Position numbers and translations under genes: made by a program. Below, one piece after another: positions 18,730-25,564 of a stretch of DNA of 64,000 nucleotides. Origin of the DNA: an uncultured Clostridia bacterium (GTDB lineage Bacteria; Bacillota; Clostridia; TANB77; CAG-508). The DNA lies in assembly GCA_949482135.1 (NCBI GenBank), contig CASYFC010000001.1, forward strand, positions 1 to 64,000, given 5' to 3'. Position 1 is the first letter of the stretch, and each line of letters opens with the position of its first letter. The notes under the pieces are model-generated. The model was not told the DNA's origin, made no database searches, and saw only the letters and a list, made by a program, of their open reading frames with translations.

Positions 18730-18760
18730 AAGTTTAAGACTTGGTCTTAGACTTTTTTTA
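18730..18760 (+). terminator. Terminator of rpmE
   Basis: AAGTTTAAGAC pairs with GTCTTAGACTT (18730-18740, 18744-18754) and a T run follows. Confidence 0.85.
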
Positions 18761-18777
18761 GTTATAACAAAAAAATA

Positions 18778-18805
18778 TTGAAAAAATATTTGTATATGAT
18801 AAAAT
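18778..18805 (+). promoter_or_regulatory. Putative promoter of the 18842-19723 gene
   Basis: TTGAAA (18778-18783), 16-base spacer, TAAAAT (18800-18805). Confidence 0.55.
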
Positions 18806-18841
18806 ATTTATATAAATTATACTAAAGATTGGAGAAAATAT

Positions 18842-19723
18842 ATGGATTTTGAAGATTTTGAAGGTTTTAAAAGAATAAAAAATACAAAAAAATTAACTGC
18901 AGAACAAGTTTGCTCACTTTTAACTGATTATAAAGATGCTTTAGGTGATATATCATACAGAATGGGATTAGATGATGCAGATATTTACGTGAATTTCGAA
19001 GGAAAATATGGAGCTGAAATTAGAATAGATGAAAATGCGGGAGAAATAATAATAGAAAGAGAACTTGATGAAGATGCAATAGAAGATGTAGATTCTATTC
19101 TAGAAAAAGGAAAAGATTTATCAGAAGCCAAAGCAGATAGGATAATAGAACAATTATATGATTTAATTAATGATTATATGGATGATGGTATAATTACAGA
19201 ACATATTACAAAAGCTCAAAAAGTACTATATATGAGCGAAAAAGAAATGGCTGTAAAAGGAATTTTATATTTAGGAAATGTTTTTGAAGTAAAAGATGAT
19301 ACAAAAGAACTATTTGAAATAAAAGAAAGTCCTATAACAAAATCATATTCAGTTGAAAATTGCTTAACTCAAAGGAAAGAAATTGCTATAAATTATTCTG
19401 ATTATAAGAATCAAACATATTCAATAATAATACAACCATTTGAAAATTTAGTTTTTAGAAAAGATCCATCAACTATAAAAACAAGATTTATAGCTAAAAC
19501 ATCTAAAAAAGAATATAAAATTTCAGGGGATTATACAGAAAATCATTTTTTAATAGAGTTAGATGAAGTTGTAATTGGAGCTATAGATTGTTCGAATCCA
19601 CATTTTAAGACGGAATATAGAATAGAAATAAATAATTTAGAAGAAACAAGTAGAATTATTGCAATGGCTGTTATGCTAGATACATATTATAGAAAAGAAG
19701 AAGATATTAAATATAAAAAATAA
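18842..19723 (+). CDS. Uncharacterised 293-residue cytoplasmic protein
   Basis: No family recognised. ATG 18842 follows TTGGAGAAAA. The protein is acidic in its first 130 residues, which look helical, while residues about 140-290 alternate strands and may form a beta-rich domain resembling Tubby/LURP-type folds; this is only an impression. No signal peptide, membrane helix or metal motif. It has its own promoter and a strong terminator. Confidence 0.65.
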   Translation: MDFEDFEGFKRIKNTKKLTAEQVCSLLTDYKDALGDISYRMGLDDADIYVNFEGKYGAEIRIDENAGEIIIERELDEDAIEDVDSILEKGKDLSEAKADRIIEQLYDLINDYMDDGIITEHITKAQKVLYMSEKEMAVKGILYLGNVFEVKDDTKELFEIKESPITKSYSVENCLTQRKEIAINYSDYKNQTYSIIIQPFENLVFRKDPSTIKTRFIAKTSKKEYKISGDYTENHFLIELDEVVIGAIDCSNPHFKTEYRIEINNLEETSRIIAMAVMLDTYYRKEEDIKYKK

Positions 19724-19739
19724 TGTTATAAATTATAAG

Positions 19740-19778
19740 AAAAAGGTGTAATTCACAGTTGTGGATTACACCTTTTTC
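19740..19778 (+). terminator. Terminator after the 18842-19723 gene
   Basis: AAAAGGTGTAATTCACA pairs with TGTGGATTACACCTTTTT with one mismatch; T-rich end. Confidence 0.88.
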
Positions 19779-19789
19779 TGTTGATAGTC

Positions 19790-19850
19790 GAAAGTAGTTA
19801 TACTAAGAATCAAAAAACATTATTTCTAAGTTTTGTTTATAACTACTTTC
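19790..19850. repeat. 13-bp inverted repeat at the edge of the HIT gene island
   Basis: GAAAGTAGTTATA (19790-19802) and its perfect complement (19838-19850) lie just beyond the stop of the minus-strand HIT gene. No T run follows on either strand, so it is not an obvious terminator. Confidence 0.55.
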
Positions 19851-19865
19851 TACAGGGTTGATGTG

Positions 19866-20918
19866 TTAAAACAAAAAGCTGGTGTTGTTCTTAATACGCT
19901 CAGGTAAAATGTTCCAGTTACGCAAAAGAGTTGCTCTGATATCTTCAACGGTCTGATACATTTTTTCTGAAAAATGATGAGTACGCCAATTCCAAGATTC
20001 ACCAGGAAGTCCATATTCTTCAGCCACCAACTGCCGTACATATTGACGGGGAATATAAAGATCGGGGTTATTATTGATTTTCCATACATTATGATCAGGA
20101 GTTCTTACAAGCAAGTAAGAATGTTCCTTATAATCTTTAAGACTTTCAAGAGTGATAGTCTCAAAAGGAAATCCCGAAACTTCTAAAATTTTTTCAGAGG
20201 TATACTGGCTAGGACAAATATGAACATGCGAGTGTACAATAGAATCCTTTGCTTTACCAACTCCGCCATTACCACTGCCATTTTCCCAAACAAGAACGTT
20301 TGAGGCATTGTAGGTTAATTTGAGGATATATTCAATGTCCTGAAGAACAGTTTTGAATTCCTCAAGCCTTTGGCTGTCGAGTTCAGCATTAGACATTACA
20401 TGTTCGTATGGGATAACCAACAGATAACCCGTAATGAACTGACCAATGGTTGGGAGAACAAAGAAGTTTTTGCTTCCATATACTGTTCGCTCATTATCAG
20501 CAGGAAAACCTGCCAAATATCTGCAGTATGCACAATCCTTAACAGTAGGAGCGCCACTCAATCCAGAACTATTAGATTTATGGTCACCAATATCACAATT
20601 CAAAGAATCTGCAATGTTTGCAAATTGAGAAGCAATATTACCATCATCAACAAAAATAGTTTGCTGATAATCGGTTTCCAAAATAGAGGAATTGTGATTT
20701 GCAATGTTAATATTGATTACGGCATCAAGTTTGCCCATATAATCATTTTTAGAGCATGCGACACTTTTATTGTTCTTAAATGCGTTTACCACAAAGGTGT
20801 CAGTAATTTTTACCCCATAGGGATAAACTAACATACCTTTAAAACGAAGCTCATTTAGAACAAGAGAGGTGTCTTCAGTAGAGCCTGTTAAAATGAACAA
20901 GTTCCGAGTTTTTTTCAT
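19866..20918 (-). CDS. HIT-domain protein with an extra N-terminal domain, foreign codon use
   Basis: A 350-residue protein. The HIT (histidine triad) fold, a nucleotide hydrolase or transferase fold, is visible: CAYCRYLAG opens it (two Cys for a zinc site), LLVIPYEHVMS follows, and HSHVHICP is the triad. The first 130 residues (LFILTGSTEDTSLVLNELRF onward) are an unknown domain; the C-terminal YIPRQYVRQLVAEEYGLPGE is shared with the paralogue at 34864-35889. I chose the start at 20918 (MKKTRN) because it matches the paralogue's MKTTRH. Codon use is clearly unlike the neighbours, with many GC-ending codons, and CGG occurs in frame as Arg at codons 5 and 295. It is probably acquired. Confidence 0.82.
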   Translation of the reverse strand: MKKTRNLFILTGSTEDTSLVLNELRFKGMLVYPYGVKITDTFVVNAFKNNKSVACSKNDYMGKLDAVININIANHNSSILETDYQQTIFVDDGNIASQFANIADSLNCDIGDHKSNSSGLSGAPTVKDCAYCRYLAGFPADNERTVYGSKNFFVLPTIGQFITGYLLVIPYEHVMSNAELDSQRLEEFKTVLQDIEYILKLTYNASNVLVWENGSGNGGVGKAKDSIVHSHVHICPSQYTSEKILEVSGFPFETITLESLKDYKEHSYLLVRTPDHNVWKINNNPDLYIPRQYVRQLVAEEYGLPGESWNWRTHHFSEKMYQTVEDIRATLLRNWNILPERIKNNTSFLF

Positions 20919-21018
20919 AAAGCACCAATCCTTTCTAATGTTTGATACCCATATATTAATACTTTTATTTTTATATTGCAAGCCTAAAAATAAATTTTTT
21001 GTCTTTTTTTGTAAAATA

Positions 21019-22233
21019 TTATTTTCTTAAGATTGAAAACCAAGATGATGTTACTTGCTTAATTAAATTTAATACTGTAATTTTTTGTATGTCATTTTCA
21101 GCAATTAGATTTACTGATGAGATTAATTCATTATCCACATAAAAATTCATTTTACCAAGAACTTGATTTTTTTCAATAGGTGCTTCTAAGTTTCCTGTAA
21201 TTTCAATTTCTTGATTTACTTGAGAAGAATTGGATTTTTCTAAAATTACACCACTGTCGTTTTCAAACACAAGATTTACATTTTTTCCGAGTTCCTTTGC
21301 TTATTTCTACATTTTGGGCAATAGCCCCTTTATTTGCGATTTTTTGAAAACTATAAGTACTAAATCCATAATCAAGTAATAATTTTGCTTCTGAAAATCG
21401 TAGTTTTGTAGTTGGAGCTCTCATTACTACAGCGATTAAAGATAAATCGTCTCTAGTAGCACTTGCAGATAAATTATATAAAGCTAAACTAGTAGAACCT
21501 GTTTTTAATCCTGTTGCACCATTATAAGTACGAATCAATTTGTTAGTATTGACAAGTTCTGATTTTCCGCGAACGAAGAGAATCCATCCAAATAGTTGTA
21601 TATTCAGTAATTTGTGGATGATTGTTTAATAGTTCTTTAGACATTAAGCTAATATCATAGCTAGATGAAACATGACCATCTTCGTCAATGCCATGGCAAT
21701 TTTTAAAAACAGTGTCATTCATGCCTAATTCTTTTGCCCTTGAATTCATTTTCTGAACAAATAATTCTTCACTTCCAGCTAAATGTTCAGCCATTGCTAC
21801 AGTACAATCATTTGCACTTACAACACAAATTGCTTTTAGCATTTCATGAACAGAAAGTGATTCAGTAGTATCCAGCCAAATTTGTGAACCACCCATATTA
21901 GCAGCATTTTCGCTACAAGGAATTTGAGTTTCTAAAGTAATGTCACCTCTATCTAAAGCTTCCATTATTAAAAGAATAGTCATTACCTTGGTAACACTTG
22001 CTGGGCGTAGTTGTTCATGAGAATTTTTTTCGTACAATACTTTTCCGAGTAGTTTGCTCAATTAAAATTACACTTTCTGATTCTATATTCAAAAAGTTAT
22101 CTGCAGTTTCAGCATTAACTTCAGTGGTGTCTGACATTTCATTCCATATAGGAATAACAGAATACATTCCATATGATAAAGTGTTTAATGAAATAAGAAT
22201 AATAAAGAAGATACTTATAATTTTAAATTTCAT
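21019..22233 (-). CDS. D-alanyl-D-alanine carboxypeptidase (PBP5/DacF type), three +1 shifts at CGG codons
   Basis: Trims the terminal D-Ala of peptidoglycan stem peptides outside the membrane. Starting at ATG 22233 (GGAGG five bases upstream), a signal peptide precedes VILIEQTT and CGG codon 63. Skipping its C reads GKVLYEKNSHEQLRPASVTK, with the SxxK box. The new frame holds SANDC (SxN) and reaches another in-frame CGG at 21569; skipping C gives GKSELVNTN and then GLKTGST (KTG box). That frame meets a third CGG at 21289; skipping C reads GKNVNLVFEND and the PBP5 C-terminal domain to TAA at 21019. With three bases removed the length is an exact 404 codons. Unshifted, the product would be 73 residues. 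Every active-site box is intact, which argues against decay. Confidence 0.88.
21287..21289 (-). other. In-frame CGG, apparent +1 recoding site 3 of dac
   Basis: Context ACT CGG A on the minus strand, in phase with the frame set at 21568. Skipping C gives GGA AAA AAT. Confidence 0.85.
21567..21569 (-). other. In-frame CGG, apparent +1 recoding site 2 of dac
   Basis: Context TCG CGG A on the minus strand, in phase with the frame set at 22046. Skipping C gives GGA AAA TCA. Confidence 0.85.
22045..22047 (-). other. In-frame CGG, apparent +1 recoding site 1 of dac
   Basis: Codon 63 from the start at 22233, context ACT CGG A. Skipping C gives GGA AAA GTA. Confidence 0.88.
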
Positions 22234-22315
22234 AGTTTCCTCCAATAAAATTTTTATGATTAGTAAATAGTATTCTAGATATAAAATAATATAACTAAAA
22301 AAATATTAAAAAGGC

Positions 22316-22344
22316 TTGTATTATTGAAATAAAATGTATATAAT
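22316..22344 (+). promoter_or_regulatory. Putative promoter of pfkA
   Basis: TTGTAT (22316-22321), a 17-base spacer and TATAAT (22339-22344). Confidence 0.65.
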
Positions 22345-22395
22345 ATCAATTGATTGTGAAAAAATAAAATCTAAGTTAATCAGGAGGAAGATAAT

Positions 22396-23544
22396 ATGGA
22401 GTCAAAAGTAAAAAAAGTTGCAATATTAACAAATGGTGGAGATGCACCAGGGTTAAACGCAGTAATAAGAGCTATAGTAAAAACTGCTAGAACTCATGGT
22501 GTGGAATGCTATGGATTTATAGAAGGATACAAAGGTTTATTAAATAATGACTATGTAAAATTAGATTTACAAGGTAATGCATCTGGATTGTTAACAAAAG
22601 GTGGAACAATAATAGGTACATCAAATGCTACAAATGTATTCAATTATAAAATAGTAAATGAGGATGGAACAGTTGAATACAAAGACTTATCAGATGTTTG
22701 TGTTCAAAATATTAAAGATGATGGATTTGATTGTATATTTACATTAGGTGGAGATGGAACACAAAAATCAAGTAGAGATTTTTCTTTAAAAGGAGTTAAT
22801 TGTATAGGAGTTCCAAAAACAATAGATAACGATGTTGCACATACAGATATGACTTTTGGTTATAACACAGCTGTTTCTGTAGCTACTGAAGCTTTAGATA
22901 GACTGCATACTACAGCAGAAGCTCATCATAGAATAATGGTTCTAGAAGTAATGGGAAGATATGCTGGTTGGCTTGCTTTAGAATCTGCTATAGCAGGTGG
23001 TGCTGATGTTGCTTTAATTCCAGAAATTCCTTATGATATTAATAAAGTAGTAGATAAAATAAATGAGAGAAGAGCAAGAGGTAAAAACTTTACAATAGTT
23101 GTTACATCAGAAGGAGCAATGCCAAAAGATGGAACATTAACTGTAAGAAAAACTTTAAATGATGGTGCAGGATTAGATAATATTAGACTTGGTGGAGTTG
23201 GAGAAAAACTAGCTAATGAATTAGAAGAACTAACAGGTATGGGAGCTAGAAATACAACACTTGGTTATGTACAAAGAGGAGGAACACCATCTGCATTTGA
23301 TAGAATTCTTTCAACAAAATATGGAACTAAAGCAATGGAACTTGCAATGGAAGGCGTATTTAATGTTTTAGTTACTTATAAAAAAGGTGAAATGGGATAT
23401 GTTACATTAGAAGATGTTGTAGGAAACAATAAAGTTGTTGGAGCTGCTTCTGGTAACACTAAAGAAAGTAATATAAGAAAAATACAAATGGATGATGATT
23501 TAATCAAAGTTGCAAGAGATTTAGGAATGTGTTTAGGTGATTAA
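22396..23544 (+). CDS. pfkA: 6-phosphofructokinase
   Basis: Phosphorylates fructose-6-phosphate at C1, the committed step of glycolysis. The 382-residue protein opens with TNGGDAPGLNAVIRAI, then LGGDGTQKSS, PKTIDNDVAHTDMTFGYNTA, and the substrate segment EVMGRYAGWLA. By family knowledge ATP enzymes carry GGDG with PGTIDND, and pyrophosphate enzymes GGDD with PKTIDND; here GGDG goes with PKTIDND, so the phosphoryl donor cannot be settled by motif, although ATP is more likely. AGGAGGAAG precedes ATG 22396. Monocistronic, with its own promoter and terminator. Confidence 0.94.
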   Translation: MESKVKKVAILTNGGDAPGLNAVIRAIVKTARTHGVECYGFIEGYKGLLNNDYVKLDLQGNASGLLTKGGTIIGTSNATNVFNYKIVNEDGTVEYKDLSDVCVQNIKDDGFDCIFTLGGDGTQKSSRDFSLKGVNCIGVPKTIDNDVAHTDMTFGYNTAVSVATEALDRLHTTAEAHHRIMVLEVMGRYAGWLALESAIAGGADVALIPEIPYDINKVVDKINERRARGKNFTIVVTSEGAMPKDGTLTVRKTLNDGAGLDNIRLGGVGEKLANELEELTGMGARNTTLGYVQRGGTPSAFDRILSTKYGTKAMELAMEGVFNVLVTYKKGEMGYVTLEDVVGNNKVVGAASGNTKESNIRKIQMDDDLIKVARDLGMCLGD

Positions 23545-23560
23545 TTAAAATTGTATTTTA

Positions 23561-23597
23561 AAAGACTGCCAAAGATAAACTTTGGCAGTCTTTTTGT
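23561..23597 (+). terminator. Terminator of pfkA
   Basis: AAAGACTGCCAAAG pairs with CTTTGGCAGTCTTT, followed by T residues. Confidence 0.9.
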
Positions 23598-23629
23598 ATT
23601 TTTCTGCAATTGGTAATTATTATTTTGTT

Positions 23630-23721
23630 TTATCTGTTATGTAAATATTCCGAAATAGCAGTCATCTGTTTGTTATATTCTTCCTTGCAGGCATAGTGGC
23701 AGATTTTGCTATTGAATCCGA
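23630..23721 (-). pseudogene. Possible remnant or very short gene of a Cys-containing peptide
   Basis: In the 423-base gap between pfkA and tig, the minus strand reads FNSKICHYACKEEYNKQM and eight more residues before TAA at 23632-23630. AAGGAG lies upstream, but no ATG, GTG or TTG starts the frame; only ATT is available. The composition is less AT-rich than the surroundings and the CHYAC pattern resembles a zinc-binding tail, so this may be the last part of a lost foreign gene. Apart from this, the pfkA terminator and the tig promoter I see nothing in the gap. Confidence 0.3.
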
Positions 23722-23848
23722 TAATTATTTAAAATTCTCCTTGTAAAAATGAATATTAAGGAGCTTTATAATATTTAAAAAACTATTTATATAATAGCAC
23801 AAATTTACATAAAATGCAATTTCAAGACAATAATTTTAGGTAAAACTC

Positions 23849-23876
23849 TTGATTTTTATTTTTCATGTGATATAAT
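23849..23876 (+). promoter_or_regulatory. Putative promoter of tig
   Basis: TTGATT (23849-23854), a 16-base spacer and TATAAT (23871-23876). Confidence 0.65.
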
Positions 23877-23967
23877 ATAAAAGCTATTTATGAGAAATAG
23901 GAAGAAAATTTTACTAACAGTTAACAAAAAATATTACTGTTAGTTAATGCGAAGCGGAGGAATTAAA

Positions 23968-25407
23968 ATGAGTGTAAAAGTTGAAAAAACTGAAAATAAG
24001 AACGAAGTAAAATTAGAAATTACAGTAGAAGCAAAAGTTTTTGATGAAGGAATAGTAAAAGTATATAACAAAAATGCTAAATATTTTAATATACCTGGTT
24101 TTAGAAAAGGAAAAGCTCCAATGAATATAGTTGAAAGATATTACGGAGCAAGCATTTTTTATGAAGATGCATTCCAAGATGTTGCATCAGTTGCATATGA
24201 TGAAGCAATAAAATCAGAAAAAATTGAAGTTGCAAGCAGACCAGAAATAGATGTAATCCAAATGGAAAAAGGAAAAGATTTAATTTTTACAGCAGTAGTA
24301 GCTACAAAACCAGAAGTTAAACTTGGAAAATATAAAGGAATTGCTTTAGAAAAAACAGAAGTAAAAGTTACAGATAAAGATGTTGAAGAAGAATTAAATC
24401 GTATGGCAGATCGTAATAGCAGAATGGTTACAGTATCAGATAGAGCTGCTGAAAAAGGAGACACAGCAGTTATAGATTATACAGGAACAGTTGATGGTGT
24501 ACAATTTGAAGGTGGAAAAGCCGAAAATTATGAATTACAATTAGGAAGTAATACATTTATTCCTGGATTTGAAGACCAGGTAGTTGGAATGAATCCAGAA
24601 GAAACAAGAGATATAAATGTTAAATTTCCAGAAGAATATTTTTCTAAAGATTTAGCAGGAAAAGAAGCTATATTTAAAGTTGTTTTACACGAAATTAAAA
24701 CAAAAGAATTACCTAAAGTAGATGATGAATTTGTTAAAGATGTTAGTGAATTTGATACTTTAGAAGAATTAAAAGCTGATATCAAAGCTAAAAAAGAAAA
24801 ACAAAATGAAGAAGCATCTAAAGCTGAATTAGAAGAAAAAGCAGTTAGAGCTGTTGCAGAAAATTCAGAAGTAGAAATTCCAAATGGAATGGTTGAATTA
24901 GAATTAGATAATATGCAAGAAGATATGAATAGAAGATTATCTTATCAAGGAATCAATTTTGAACAATATCTTCAAATGCTTGGAAAAACAGTTGCAGACT
25001 TTAGAAAAGAAAGTGTAGAACCAGCTAAAGACTCTATTAAAATGAGATTAGTTTTAGAAGCAGTTTATAATGATGCTAAAATCGAAGTATCTGATGAAGA
25101 AATTGATGCAAAAATTAAAGAATTAGCTACAAGCTATGGAAGAAAAGAAGAAGAATTAAAAACAAACGAAGACTTAATAAATAGTATAAAAGTTAATATT
25201 AAATCTGAAAAAGGCATTGCTTTAATAGTGGATAATGCTAAAGTAAAAGTTGTTGAACCAAAACAAGAAAAGGAAGAAAAAGCTGAAAAGAAAACAACAA
25301 CTAAAAAAACAACAAAAAAAGCAACTGCTGAAAAAGAAGATAAAGTAGAAAAAGAAGAAAAAACAGAAAAGAAAACAACTAGAAAATCTACAAAAAAAGA
25401 ACAATAA
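23968..25407 (+). CDS. tig: Trigger factor
   Basis: Ribosome-bound chaperone and prolyl isomerase meeting nascent chains at the exit tunnel. ATG 23968 (MSVKVEKTENKNEVKLEI) is preferred to ATG 23947 because GGAGG lies just before it. The N-terminal domain carries the ribosome-binding loop FNIPGFRKGKAP; the FKBP domain (about 155-245) has GDTAVIDYTGTVDGVQFEGG; a helical C-terminal domain follows to about residue 430. The last 50 residues are a Lys/Glu/Thr-rich low-complexity tail with KKTTKK repeats, longer than in the usual protein. With clpP and clpX downstream this is the common tig-clpPX order, here interrupted by a protease gene. Confidence 0.96.
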   Translation: MSVKVEKTENKNEVKLEITVEAKVFDEGIVKVYNKNAKYFNIPGFRKGKAPMNIVERYYGASIFYEDAFQDVASVAYDEAIKSEKIEVASRPEIDVIQMEKGKDLIFTAVVATKPEVKLGKYKGIALEKTEVKVTDKDVEEELNRMADRNSRMVTVSDRAAEKGDTAVIDYTGTVDGVQFEGGKAENYELQLGSNTFIPGFEDQVVGMNPEETRDINVKFPEEYFSKDLAGKEAIFKVVLHEIKTKELPKVDDEFVKDVSEFDTLEELKADIKAKKEKQNEEASKAELEEKAVRAVAENSEVEIPNGMVELELDNMQEDMNRRLSYQGINFEQYLQMLGKTVADFRKESVEPAKDSIKMRLVLEAVYNDAKIEVSDEEIDAKIKELATSYGRKEEELKTNEDLINSIKVNIKSEKGIALIVDNAKVKVVEPKQEKEEKAEKKTTTKKTTKKATAEKEDKVEKEEKTEKKTTRKSTKKEQ

Positions 25408-25416
25408 AAAATTATG

Positions 25417-25453
25417 AAAGCCTTAAGCTCAATTAGAGTTTAAGGCTTTTTTG
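25417..25453 (+). terminator. Terminator of tig
   Basis: AAAGCCTTAAGCTC pairs with GAGTTTAAGGCTTT with one mismatch, then a T run. Confidence 0.88.
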
Positions 25454-25489
25454 TTACGGAAATGTTATATTAAATAAATACAAAAGAAA

Positions 25490-25518
25490 TTTACATTTAT
25501 AAAGTAAAAATATATAAT
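25490..25518 (+). promoter_or_regulatory. Putative promoter of the LPXTG protease gene
   Basis: TTTACA (25490-25495), a 17-base spacer and TATAAT (25513-25518). Confidence 0.6.
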
Positions 25519-25564
25519 AAAGTAAAATGAATTTATTAAAAGGGTTAAAAGGGATATTAACGTT

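Noticed and set aside
20370-20831. Plus-strand frames opposite the first HIT gene
   Set aside because: Complement of a less AT-rich gene with few stops; no start signal and the minus-strand HIT domain is certain.
21019-22233. Simple pseudogene interpretation of the broken dac gene and the four other shifted genes
   Set aside because: All eight lesions are the same kind (one C before a Gly codon, at an in-frame CGG), active-site residues are intact and no other stop, indel or loss is seen. Decay would give mixed lesions.
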